DNA of 64,000 nt from JAJVID01 sp050247435 (GTDB lineage Bacteria > Acidobacteriota > Blastocatellia > RBC074): contig JBFWUF010000006.1 in NCBI GenBank assembly GCA_050247435.1, positions 127,898-191,897 on the forward strand, in the 5' to 3' direction. This document shows positions 21,836-30,211 of the stretch, piece after piece. The stretch's first letter is position 1. Every line of letters begins with the position of its first letter. The notes beneath the pieces were generated by a model. The model was not told the DNA's origin and searched no databases. It worked only from the letters and a program-made list of their open reading frames with translations. Made by a program: the position numbers and the translations under genes.

Positions 21836-24800
21836 TTATCGAACGAGGGCGACGACTTCGGCTGGGGTCGCCGCGCGCCACAATCGGACGGAATCATCAG
21901 CGGCGCTGCTGACGAGTGTGCGGCCATCGGCTGAGAAAGCCACGCTGTTGATCATGTCGGTATGGCCGCGCAGCGCGATCAGTTCCTGGCCGTTGGCGAC
22001 ATCCCACAACCGCACCATGCCTTCACTGCCGCCGGTAGCCAGCCGCTTGCCGCCGGGCGAAAAGGCCAGCGCCCGGACGTGGCCCGCGTGTCCTTTGATC
22101 GTGCTGAGCAGGCGCCCATCGCTGACCCGCCACAGTTTGACCAAACTGTCGGCGCTGCCCGTCGCCAGCGTCTGTCCGTCGGGTGAGAAAGCGAGCGTCA
22201 GAATCGGGTTGGCGTGTCCGGCGAAGGTCATCAACTCCCGCCCGGTGGCCACGTCCCACAACTTCGCCGTGGTGTCGTGGCTGCCGGTGGCCAGTAGTCT
22301 TCCATCCGGCGAAAAGTCCAGGGCCGCGCTCAATTGCGCGTGGCCGCGCAGCGTCATGAGTTCGCGGCCCGTCGCCACGTCCCAGAGCTTGATGGTTTTA
22401 TCAACGCTGCCGGTCGCCAATCGCTGTCCGTCAGGCGAGATGGCGACCGCGTTCACATCGTCAGCATGCCCGCTGAAAACGTTGAGTTCCCGCCCGGTCA
22501 CGGCATCCCAGAGTTTGGCTGTTTTATCTTTGTTGCCGGTGGCGATCTTCTTCCCATCGAGCGAGTAATCCACCGATGTATACATTTCAGTCGAGTTGCC
22601 GAGTGATATGCCTGGCGCCAGGCCCCCTCGTCGTGGATTGGCGTCCCACAACATCGGCTTCCCTTCCCAACCACCTGTCGCCACGATTTTTTGCGAGTCA
22701 GGAGAAATTGCGGCTCTGGCGACTTTCCCTCCGACATCAGTAATCACATCGAGTTCAGAAGCCGCTTCCACATCCCACAATTTCACCGTCCGGTCGGCGG
22801 CGCCGGTGACCAGGCGCCGGCCATCGGGCGCAAAAGCGATTGAGTAGACATTGCTCAAATGCCCCTTGAGCGTGGCGGTCTCCTGGCCTGTGGCGGCGCG
22901 CCACAATTTCACGGTGCGGTCGCCGCTGGCCGTCGCCAGAGTTTGTCCGTCAGGCGAAAAGGCGATTGAGCTGACCTCGCCGGTGTGCCCGCGCAGGACG
23001 GCCAATTGCCGCTTCGTCGTGGCGTCCCAAAGCGTCACAGTACGATGGATGCTGCTCGCGGCGATCTTTTTTCCATCCGGCGAAACCGCAATGGCCCGCG
23101 CGATATCGTCGTTTTCAAAATTGACGGGGATAGGCCGCCCGTTCGCCGCATCGTAGAACTTGAGCTTTCTCTCCTGTTCCTGTCCCACCAACAGCTTGCC
23201 GCCGTCCATTGACGAGGATGGCGAAAAGGCCAACGAATGTACCCAACTCTTGCCGGTCTGGATCGTGAAGCGTTCTAGCCCGGTCGCCGTCTCCCACAAC
23301 TTCACCGTCTCATCCCGGCTGCCGGTCGCCAGCGTTTTGCCGTCGGGCGAAAAGGCGACAACTGAGACTCGCAAGGTGTGGCCTTTGAGGGTCGCAATCT
23401 CACGTCCCGCGCTCACGTCCCAGAGCTTCGCCGTCCGGTCACCGCTGCCAGTCGCCAGCGTTTTGCCATCGGGCGAAAACGCCACCGACCAGATGAAGTT
23501 TTGATGGCCGCTGAGTTCTGTCAGCAATTCGCCCGTCGCGGCGTCCCACAACCGCGCCTTGCCGTCGTCACATCCCGTCGCGAACCGCTTGCCATCCGGC
23601 GCGAACGCCACCGCCCAGACTTCTTTCGGATGCTTCCGGCTGAACAACTCGCCAGTGTGATGGTAAAGCCGCCAGAGGTAATACCATTCGAATTCGCGCA
23701 AGTCCTCTTCGCCGTCGCGCGGCAAATAATTCTCGACCAGCTCCCGCATCCGCTCGATGTTCGCCATCTCCCAGGCCTGCGTGGCCAGCGCCATCTGGCC
23801 GGCGTAAGCCAGCCGGCGATTGATCCGCGCCTGCTCGCTGGCGATGCGCGCCTGCCGAGCCGTGGCGACAACCCCGCCCAGCAGCGCCAGCAGCAGCGCC
23901 GCCGCCAACGCGACGCCGGCTTTGTTGCGCCGGACGAATTTGTTCGTCTGATACATCCACGACGCCGTGCGCGCCGTGATGGCTTCGCCCGCCAGATGCC
24001 GCCTGATGTCTTCGCTCAACTGCTCGACGCTGCGGTAACGCAGGCGCGGGTCTTTTTGCAAAGCCATCAATGTGATCTGATCCAAATCGCCGCGCAATTG
24101 CGCCGCAAGCTTGCTCATCTCAACCGCGCTCGTAGTCGCGCTCGTAATCGCTCTCGTGGTCGCGTTGGTAGTCCCGCCTTCAGCCGGCAGGTCTTGGTTC
24201 TCAAGCCCATTCCGCCTGATGGCGGGACTACCAACGCTACTGCGAACGCGATTACGTACCGCCACGCTGGGGGCCGCGACTTCCTGTTCGCACACAACGC
24301 GCACCAACTCCGGCAGCGAACGGTCATTGAAGCGATACGGCGGTTGACCGGTCAGCAATTCATAAAGCACAAGCCCCAGACAGTAGACATCGCTGGCCGT
24401 GGTGATCGGCTCGCCGAGTATCTGTTCAGGGCTGGCGTATTCGGGCGTCATCATCAGGGCTTGCGTGGTGGGCCGCGCGTCCAGGCCGTGGCGCGCGGGA
24501 TCGAGAAGTTTGGCGATGCCGAAATCGAGCAGCTTCACTTCGCCCGCCTCATTCACCATGATGTTTTTCGGTTTCAGATCGCGGTGGATGATCAGGTTCT
24601 GATGCGCGTAAAGCGCCGCCGCGCAGACCTGCTGAAACAGCTTCAGCCGCTCGGTAACGGAGAGATTGCGCTTGTCGCAATAATCGGTGATCGGCTCGCC
24701 CGCGACGTACTCCATCACGAAGTAAGGCCGCCCGTCTTCGGTCGTGCCGCCGTCGTAAAGTTGCGCGATGTTTGGGTGATGCAGGTTGGCCAGAATCTGC

Positions 24801-25201
24801 CGCTCGCGCCTGAACCGGCGCACGATCTCCGCGTTGTCCATTCCGGGCCAAAGCAGTTTGATCGCCACCTGCTGGCGGTACTGGTCATCGGCGCGTTCGG
24901 CCAGCCAGACAACTCCCATTCCGCCGCGCCCAAGCTCGCGCAGTATTCGATATGGGCCGATACTGCTTCCGGCCAACCTGTCCGACGCATCGTCGTCGAA
25001 TATCTCCGCCACAGCATCAGCCGGAGCCGCTTCGAAAAATTCATCCGCCTCGGCGCTCGCCGCCAGCATCCGCTCAACTTCGTGGCGCAGTTTTTCGTCG
25101 GAGCCGCACGATTCAGCCAGAAACGCGGCGCGCCGTTCGGCGGGCAAATCCAGCGCGGCCTCCAGCAGTTGATCCATCCGCCGCCAGCGATCAGGAGTCA
25201 T
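21836..25201 (-). CDS. Membrane Ser/Thr protein kinase with 14 WD40 repeats
   Basis: A 1121-aa Hanks-type kinase. Residues 91-96 are the glycine loop (GRGGMG), then VAIKLL with the ATP-binding Lys, HRDLKPKN as catalytic loop, DFGIAK, and the TPEYASPEQ activation segment. One membrane helix (AGVALAAALLLALLGGVVAT, about 425-447) links to fourteen WD40 motifs (about 500-1115, typically FSPDGKTLATGSGDRTAKLW), enough for two seven-bladed propellers. ATG at 25201 overlaps the sigma factor stop as ATGA and follows GGAGGCGGCGC, so the two are translationally coupled. The stretch between kinase and helix contains a palindromic repeat at 24121-24260 in frame. The propellers probably bind ligands or client proteins outside; the targets are unknown. 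Confidence 0.92.
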   Translation of the reverse strand: MTPDRWRRMDQLLEAALDLPAERRAAFLAESCGSDEKLRHEVERMLAASAEADEFFEAAPADAVAEIFDDDASDRLAGSSIGPYRILRELGRGGMGVVWLAERADDQYRQQVAIKLLWPGMDNAEIVRRFRRERQILANLHHPNIAQLYDGGTTEDGRPYFVMEYVAGEPITDYCDKRNLSVTERLKLFQQVCAAALYAHQNLIIHRDLKPKNIMVNEAGEVKLLDFGIAKLLDPARHGLDARPTTQALMMTPEYASPEQILGEPITTASDVYCLGLVLYELLTGQPPYRFNDRSLPELVRVVCEQEVAAPSVAVRNRVRSSVGSPAIRRNGLENQDLPAEGGTTNATTRAITSATTSAVEMSKLAAQLRGDLDQITLMALQKDPRLRYRSVEQLSEDIRRHLAGEAITARTASWMYQTNKFVRRNKAGVALAAALLLALLGGVVATARQARIASEQARINRRLAYAGQMALATQAWEMANIERMRELVENYLPRDGEEDLREFEWYYLWRLYHHTGELFSRKHPKEVWAVAFAPDGKRFATGCDDGKARLWDAATGELLTELSGHQNFIWSVAFSPDGKTLATGSGDRTAKLWDVSAGREIATLKGHTLRVSVVAFSPDGKTLATGSRDETVKLWETATGLERFTIQTGKSWVHSLAFSPSSSMDGGKLLVGQEQERKLKFYDAANGRPIPVNFENDDIARAIAVSPDGKKIAASSIHRTVTLWDATTKRQLAVLRGHTGEVSSIAFSPDGQTLATASGDRTVKLWRAATGQETATLKGHLSNVYSIAFAPDGRRLVTGAADRTVKLWDVEAASELDVITDVGGKVARAAISPDSQKIVATGGWEGKPMLWDANPRRGGLAPGISLGNSTEMYTSVDYSLDGKKIATGNKDKTAKLWDAVTGRELNVFSGHADDVNAVAISPDGQRLATGSVDKTIKLWDVATGRELMTLRGHAQLSAALDFSPDGRLLATGSHDTTAKLWDVATGRELMTFAGHANPILTLAFSPDGQTLATGSADSLVKLWRVSDGRLLSTIKGHAGHVRALAFSPGGKRLATGGSEGMVRLWDVANGQELIALRGHTDMINSVAFSADGRTLVSSAADDSVRLWRAATPAEVVALVR
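24121..24260. repeat. Palindromic repeat inside the WD40-kinase coding sequence
   Basis: GCGTTGGTAGTCCCGCC at 24162-24178 is matched by its exact reverse complement at 24221-24237. Flanking it are degenerate repeats of CTCGTAATCGCTCTCG and CGAACGCGATTACG. It is read in frame as a linker with GLENQDLPAEGGTTNATTR between the kinase domain and the membrane helix. A shorter piece with a similar reading (VVPPSGG) is in the gene at 54115. Confidence 0.8.
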
Positions 25202-25779
25202 TGCGCCGCCTCCGTCCGCAGTTCCCGGTAAAGCCAGAGCTTGGCCCTGGCCCATTCGCGTTTGACGGTGATGACGGCGACGCCCAGCGCTTCGGCTATC
25301 TCTTCCGCCGTCAAACCGCCGAAATAACGCAACACGACGATCCGGCTCTTGCGCTCATCAAATTTGGCCAGCCGGTCGAGCGCGTCATCGAGCGCCAACA
25401 ACTGCGCCGAACGCTCAGGCGCAACCAGGGCGACTTCATCGAGCGAAATCCGCTGCGCCCCATCACCATGTTTGAGCCGCTGCCGTTGCCGCGCGTGATC
25501 CACCAGCAGATGGCGCATGACCTGCGCGGCGATGGCGAAAAAATGCGCGCGGTTTTGCCAATCGAGTTCCTGTTGGCCAACCAGCCGCAGGTAGGCTTCA
25601 TTGACCAACTCGGTCGTTTGCCAGGTGTGGCCTTGCCGCTCCCGGCTCATCAACCGCCTGGCCACGCGGCGCAATTCGTCATGCACCAGCGGCATCAGTT
25701 GATCGAGCGCGGCTTGATCTCCCGCGCGCCAGGCGCTCAGCAATTGCGTGACAGATTGCGATGAGGTCGTGTTCGCCAT
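25198..25779 (-). CDS. ECF RNA polymerase sigma factor (TIGR02999-like)
   Basis: A 193-aa group 4 sigma factor. Region 2 holds LMPLVHDELRRVARRLMSRE and TTELVNEAYLRLV, then WQNRAHFFAIAAQVMRHLLVDHAR. Region 4 holds SRIVVLRYFGGLTAEEIAEALGVAVITVKREWARAKLWL with a clear helix-turn-helix. This is the pattern of the ECF family often found beside Ser/Thr kinases in Acidobacteria and Planctomycetes (from memory). ATG at 25779 follows AAGGAGAG; upstream in-frame sequence runs through the 99-bp repeat and was rejected. The kinase start overlaps its stop (ATGA). No anti-sigma gene is adjacent, so phosphorylation by the kinase is the likely control (inference). Confidence 0.88.
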   Translation of the reverse strand: MANTTSSQSVTQLLSAWRAGDQAALDQLMPLVHDELRRVARRLMSRERQGHTWQTTELVNEAYLRLVGQQELDWQNRAHFFAIAAQVMRHLLVDHARQRQRLKHGDGAQRISLDEVALVAPERSAQLLALDDALDRLAKFDERKSRIVVLRYFGGLTAEEIAEALGVAVITVKREWARAKLWLYRELRTEAAQ

Positions 25780-25898
25780 CTCGCCGCTACTCTCCTTGCC
25801 GGCAGTTTGTGTGAAAGTCGAAGTGTGGGGAACGGATTCTACTACTGATAGCGCAAAAACTCCGCCCGGCGAGACGGGCGTATAAAAGTTTTGCGCGT

Positions 25899-25997
25899 CC
25901 TGGGTACGCACCGCTTCCAGCGTGCTATTGGCAAATGATCTATTTCCTTTCAATCGGCCTCTTGCCAAAAGCACGCTGCAAGCGATGCGTACCCAGG
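25899..25997. repeat. 99-bp palindromic element, copy 2
   Basis: Same length and arm sequence as the copy at 8633, beginning CCTGGGTACGCACCGCTTCC and ending GATGCGTACCCAGG, with a few arm mismatches, so it is more decayed. The loop shares GGCAAATGATCTATTTCCTTT with copy 1 apart from one base. Lies in the divergent gap between the ECF sigma gene and yiaA. Confidence 0.9.
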
Positions 25998-26229
25998 GTT
26001 GTTTCTGCCACGGCGCAAAAACCCGACGCATACCCACAGACGGTAGAGAAAAAATTTGATGGCAGGGTGATACGTTTTTTCCACGGAACTCGCTTTAGCG
26101 CATGAAGGACAAAAATTGACCGGCGCCAATGGAGCGACAACGAGCAAAGGCAGGGGGCGTGGGTCCTTGCGAATGCTTTCACTCCGCGTGGCGCTTTTTC
26201 CGGGCCGGATGGCCTGTGGAGGACTAAAA

Positions 26230-26625
26230 ATGAAAACTGAAAATCGAAAACCATCCGCGGCTTTTCTTGGAGCGTCCTGGATGGCGCTGGTTGTTGGCAT
26301 GGCGGCTTATTTGATCGGCCTCTGGAACGCCTCCATGCAGCTTAACGAGAAAGGATACTACTTCATCGTCTTGATGTACGCGCTGTTTGCCGCTGTGTCA
26401 GTGCAAAAAAGCGTGCGCGATAAAGCGGAGGGAATTCCAGTCACGCCGATCTATTTCGGCATGTGCTGGTTTTCGACGATCCTCACGATTCTGTTGCTGG
26501 CCATCGGGTTGAAGAACGCCACGCTCGCGCTGAGCGAAAAGGGGTTCTTTGCCATGTCTTTCGTGTTGAGCATCTTCGCTGTGATCGCGGTGCAAAAGAA
26601 CACCCGCGACGTCTCAACTGCCTGA
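26230..26625 (+). CDS. yiaA: Inner membrane protein YiaA
   Basis: A 131-aa protein with two copies of the YiaA/YiaB two-helix domain: residues about 12-58 (LGASWMALVVGMAAYLIGLW...LNEKGYYFIVLMYALFAAVS, then VQKSVRD) and about 72-125 (GMCWFSTILTILLLAIGLKN...LSEKGFFAMSFVLSIFAVIA, then VQKNTRD). The repeat of NEKGYY/SEKGFF and QK-x2-RD is diagnostic. Four membrane helices are expected. GGAGG lies 7 bases before ATG 26230. The role in the cell is not established for the family. Single gene; no operon partner on this strand. Confidence 0.88.
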   Translation: MKTENRKPSAAFLGASWMALVVGMAAYLIGLWNASMQLNEKGYYFIVLMYALFAAVSVQKSVRDKAEGIPVTPIYFGMCWFSTILTILLLAIGLKNATLALSEKGFFAMSFVLSIFAVIAVQKNTRDVSTA

Positions 26626-26832
26626 GCTTGCCTGAGACTGAATGGCGGCTTACGCCTATCTGAAAGGTGGAGGCCTCCCCCGGCGCAGGGGCATGCGGTG
26701 ATTAACTCGGCTAACGGCTTGAAGACCAGTATCGGCTGTTAGTCGTTGGCGCGGGAACTGGTCGAACGTGGGAACTCGCGCCAACTGATTTGTCGCTCAG
26801 CCCGTTGCGATTGCAGCCATACAGCCATAAAT

Positions 26833-26870
26833 ACGAAGAGGTCGGAGCGTTTTCGCCCTGACCTCTTCGT
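26833..26870 (-). terminator. Hairpin downstream of the 166-aa gene
   Basis: ACGAAGAGGTC (26833-26843) pairs with GACCTCTTCGT (26860-26870), with an inner GCG/CGC pairing, 52 bases past the stop of the exported-protein operon. The rest of 26626-26922 holds an imperfect palindrome around GGCGCGGGAACTGG (about 26748-26782) and no supported gene. Confidence 0.5.
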
Positions 26871-26922
26871 TATTTCCCGCTTGTCGCCGCGATGAAACTT
26901 CGCGCGAATCGAAGCGCCTGAA

Positions 26923-27423
26923 CTACTTTGGAATCGGAGTCGTTGACTGAGTGAGAAGGACGAATTCAGTTCCGTTGAACTGAAAATCCAGGTTGCGTTG
27001 CTGCTCGCCCATCTTCGGATCGGTCGTCTGGGCGATCAGTCTGAGGATCGGCGATTTGCCCGCCTCGTGCCTCAATCCCATTCGCAGGTATTTATCGCCG
27101 GATTTCAGAGCCTGCCCCCGCTTGTCGAACGCGAGCGGGAACTTTGCGCCGCCGCGCTGGATAACTACGAAGTAGTCTTTGCCGCCCTTGACCGCCTTGG
27201 CGTAGACCACGATCAGGCTGTCGTAGGTTCCCTTCTGCACGGCGTCGAGTCTGGCGGCGTAGATCAACTCGGCGTTCGCGCCGCCCGATTCGCGCGTCTC
27301 GGACTGCGCGGCTTGAAGATCGTCCGGGCTGATTTTTGGATTGCGCGCCATCTGCGCGCAAACGGTGGCCGACAGCGTGGACAAGACAAAAATAGAGATG
27401 AAGATGTTAAACAGACGAGACAT
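26923..27423 (-). CDS. Exported protein of unknown function
   Basis: A 166-aa protein with a signal peptide (residues 1-23, ending TVCAQ). The mature part has alternating beta strands (YDSLIVVYAKAVKGGKDYFV, KYLRMGLRHEAG, NLDFQFNGTEFVLLTQ) without cysteines or catalytic motifs. CGGAGGAAATCCA before the ATG is a good ribosome-binding site. It is the last gene of a four-gene minus-strand run that begins with the S55 peptidase, 58 bases after the beta-propeller gene. I do not recognise the family; a small beta-barrel or sandwich in the periplasm is likely. Confidence 0.7.
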   Translation of the reverse strand: MSRLFNIFISIFVLSTLSATVCAQMARNPKISPDDLQAAQSETRESGGANAELIYAARLDAVQKGTYDSLIVVYAKAVKGGKDYFVVIQRGGAKFPLAFDKRGQALKSGDKYLRMGLRHEAGKSPILRLIAQTTDPKMGEQQRNLDFQFNGTEFVLLTQSTTPIPK

Positions 27424-27481
27424 TGGATTTCCTCCGATGTTTTCTTGATTACAAATTTACTCTGAGCGGATTCGCTTCGCG

Positions 27482-29704
27482 TTACTTCGCGATTACGCTG
27501 GCATGCGCGCCGCCGACATTCGCGGTCGCGTCGTACGCGCGCAGAGCGATGACGTGCGATTTCTTGTCGGGCAATACGACTGTCACACGAAACTCCTCGC
27601 GCTTCGAATCGGTGATGCCATCAATCGGAAAGATTGTTTTCCATTGGCCGCCGTCAACCTGGTATTCCGCGCGGCGTATGATCGAGGTCGCGTCGGCGGC
27701 GCGGAAAACGACCTCGGCGTTCGATCCGTTCACGCGCGGCGCGTCGGCTGTGACCGCCGGCGGCGTGTTGTCCACCTCAACGAGTTCGGTTTCCTGTTCA
27801 TCCGTCAGCGCCAGCGCGCCCGGATTCGACAGACCGTCGGACGCGATGACTTTGAAAACGTACCGCCCGTCGGGCAGCGCGTTGGCTTCAATCGTGTAGT
27901 AGTTTTCGCGCAATTCCGTTTTGAGCGGATAGAATTCGCCGCTATTGGACGCGTCGCGGTAATAGACCGAGTATTCAATCGTGTCGCCGTTCTTGTCTTC
28001 AGCCTGCCATTGCAGCGAGATCGCTCCGCGCTGGAAGATCCGGCGGGGCGGAATCTGCGCGATGGCGCCGAGAACCGAAGGTTCGAGTCCCGCCTGATCG
28101 GCGCCGCTGTCCATCTGCGGTTGCGGCAAAGCCTGCAGCGACACTCCTGGGGGCAGGATAGTGACCGAGTTGATCTTCGGCGCGATGTTGCGAGGCAGGT
28201 ACGAAACCGTGACTTCCCGCACGCGAGGCGAAACCGAGTTCGCGGTCTTCTTCAACGTGGCGCGCCACTGGATGAAACGCGCCGAAGGGCTTTTGATCGC
28301 CTCGCCATCGGCGCTGACAATCGGCGCCGACCAATCGCTCCAGGTCGAATCGGGATTGCTGGTGTTGCCGCTGCGCGTCTGCAATTCGACCGCGCCGTCG
28401 CCCACCCACGAGATGCGCCCCCAGGCCGCCGGAGTCTGCGCATCACGCACGGCGGAGGTGTAAGCCCCGCTCGCGCTGGTTTCGTTCGACAACCTGAACA
28501 ACTTGCCCAGATTCGACGCGGCGGCGAAGAGTTGATTGCCGCCCGCTCCCCCGCGAATGAGCCGGGAAGTCTGAGCTTCGGAAGTCTGGGCCAGCAACAT
28601 CGGCTTTTGCCCTGCGGAAGCTTGATAAATTCTGCCCTTCTGCCCGGTGCCGACCACGACTCGTCCATCAGAGTTGGCGTTGTCAACGTTGATCGCAAAC
28701 GCCGCAGCGTCTCTGGATTCCCAAACTGTGTCGCTCACGCCGTTGGCGTCAAGCCGGTAGACGGCGCTTTTCGCCTGGCCGCCGGAGGACGAAGAGGGCG
28801 TGGGCGAGCCGCCTGCGCCCGCGGCGTCAATCACCTGCATATCGCTGATCGTGATTACAACGCTTCCGTCATCGCCGGCGGGCGACGGCGGCGCAACAGG
28901 CGCGGAGGGCGCGGAGGGCGCGGTGTTCGATGCGCCACTTCCGGCGGATTCGGCCAGCGCCAGCGCGTAGATTTCGCCGTTTCGCCCAAGCGCCAGATCG
29001 CGTATCTCGCGCTGAGCCGAATCAAATAGCGTGAAGACTTTGCCATCGGGAGAAATCCGCAGCACCAGCCCGCCGGGATCGGTTCCGGCGATGATGGCGC
29101 CGGACGAAGTGACTCGCAGCGCGGTGATGTTCGTTTGCGACGCGCTCACAAACGGCGCGCCAGTCCCGTCGGCGTTCACGCGGTAGATCACGCCTTTGTC
29201 GCCAGTGCCTACCAGCAATCGCCCCTGCCCGTCGAAAGCCAGCGACCAGATGTATTTCGTCTTCGGCTCGAAAAAGACCTTCGTTTCGCCGCCGGGCGTG
29301 ATGCGGTAGACCTTGCCGTCCGGCGAAGTTCCCGCGTAAACATTCCCCTGCGCGTCAACAGCCAGCGCCATCACGTCAAGCTCGGAAGTTTTATAAAGCA
29401 GCGATCCTTTGCCTGACGGATCAACTTTGAAGACGCGGCCTTCATGCCCCGTGCCCAGATAGATGTTACCCACGCTGTCGGCGGCGGCTGACCAGATGTA
29501 AGCCTGTTTAGTGTCGAAGGCCTCGATCAGCGAAGGGGCCAGCGTCAACGCGCCGTTGTCGGCGATTGAAACGCCTTTGGCGTCGCCCTTTTCGATCTCG
29601 GCGCGAGTGTTGACGCGCCAGAACACGGGGCCACCAGCGGAGACGGAGGCGATCCAAAACGAAATGAAAATAAAAGAGAAGATAACAAGGAAGGTTTTGC
29701 GCAT
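27482..29704 (-). CDS. Exported beta-propeller protein with Ig-like C-terminus
   Basis: A 740-aa protein. Signal peptide at 1-23 (FSFIFISFWIASVSAGG). Residues about 60-430 contain repeated propeller strands such as AAADSVGNIYLGTGHEGRVF, ALAVDAQGNVYAGTSPDGKV and SLAFDGQGRLLVGTGDKG, resembling SMP-30/NHL-like or PQQ-like blades. A low-complexity Pro/Ala/Ser stretch (about 255-275) interrupts them. The C-terminal 200 residues look like two fibronectin-III/Ig domains (ISLQWQAEDKNGDTIEYSVY; VDNTPPAVTADAPRVNGSNA). No enzymatic residues are evident, so binding outside the cytoplasm is likely. It follows the coiled-coil gene by 25 bases, within the S55 peptidase operon. Confidence 0.83.
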   Translation of the reverse strand: MRKTFLVIFSFIFISFWIASVSAGGPVFWRVNTRAEIEKGDAKGVSIADNGALTLAPSLIEAFDTKQAYIWSAAADSVGNIYLGTGHEGRVFKVDPSGKGSLLYKTSELDVMALAVDAQGNVYAGTSPDGKVYRITPGGETKVFFEPKTKYIWSLAFDGQGRLLVGTGDKGVIYRVNADGTGAPFVSASQTNITALRVTSSGAIIAGTDPGGLVLRISPDGKVFTLFDSAQREIRDLALGRNGEIYALALAESAGSGASNTAPSAPSAPVAPPSPAGDDGSVVITISDMQVIDAAGAGGSPTPSSSSGGQAKSAVYRLDANGVSDTVWESRDAAAFAINVDNANSDGRVVVGTGQKGRIYQASAGQKPMLLAQTSEAQTSRLIRGGAGGNQLFAAASNLGKLFRLSNETSASGAYTSAVRDAQTPAAWGRISWVGDGAVELQTRSGNTSNPDSTWSDWSAPIVSADGEAIKSPSARFIQWRATLKKTANSVSPRVREVTVSYLPRNIAPKINSVTILPPGVSLQALPQPQMDSGADQAGLEPSVLGAIAQIPPRRIFQRGAISLQWQAEDKNGDTIEYSVYYRDASNSGEFYPLKTELRENYYTIEANALPDGRYVFKVIASDGLSNPGALALTDEQETELVEVDNTPPAVTADAPRVNGSNAEVVFRAADATSIIRRAEYQVDGGQWKTIFPIDGITDSKREEFRVTVVLPDKKSHVIALRAYDATANVGGAHASVIAK

Positions 29705-29729
29705 GAGACTTTAAATTTGTCTTTCGTGG

Positions 29730-30200
29730 TTATTTTTTCGTTCCGCCGCCGTTGCCGTTGCGGCCTTCGCTGATGTAACGCTCCAGTATCCCGATGAAAG
29801 CGTCGAGGCGTTCTTCAGTACGTCTGTGGGTTTCGAGCATTTCTGCGAACTTGGCGTCGAGCCATTCGTCACTTTCGCGCAGCCGTTCATCACTTTCGGC
29901 GGATGAATCCAATCGCTCCTCGTGATTTCGAACCATCTGTACGAGCAAGGCGTTGGCTTCCGCAAAACGCTGCCAATGTTCCTCATCACTTTGCTGCGCC
30001 AATTCCAGTCTGTCCACTCGATGATCTATGTTGCTGACCATCTCAACCAGTTGAATAAAAGAATCCTCGAATCGCTCATGACGCGATTTCGTCTGCGACA
30101 CAGATTCTTCCAGATTCTGTTGTCGCTCTGTCTGCCTGGCGACCATCTCTTCCAACTTCTTCAGGCTGGCCTCGAAATCCTGGTTGATTCTGTCAGTCAT
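29730..30200 (-). CDS. Coiled-coil protein
   Basis: A 156-aa, almost wholly alpha-helical protein with long Glu/Arg/Gln heptads (DFEASLKKLEEMVARQTERQ; DHRVDRLELAQQSDEEHWQR; DEWLDAKFAEMLETHRRTEE) and a Gly/Asn-rich C-terminus (GRNGNGGGTKK). No signal peptide, so it is probably cytoplasmic, unlike its exported neighbours. GAGGTGAAGACTT precedes the ATG and overlaps the end of the S55 peptidase gene (11 bases between stop and start), implying translational coupling. Similar short coiled-coil proteins are common and of unknown function. Confidence 0.72.
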   Translation of the reverse strand: MTDRINQDFEASLKKLEEMVARQTERQQNLEESVSQTKSRHERFEDSFIQLVEMVSNIDHRVDRLELAQQSDEEHWQRFAEANALLVQMVRNHEERLDSSAESDERLRESDEWLDAKFAEMLETHRRTEERLDAFIGILERYISEGRNGNGGGTKK

Positions 30201-30211
30201 AAGTCTTCACC

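Noticed and set aside
23378..25231. Plus-strand open frame of over 600 codons
   Set aside because: Antisense to the kinase/WD40 gene; composition is that of a shadow frame.
26640..26830. Possible tRNA or structured RNA after yiaA
   Set aside because: No cloverleaf with a T-loop GTTCRA and acceptor pairing could be drawn; only an imperfect palindrome is present.
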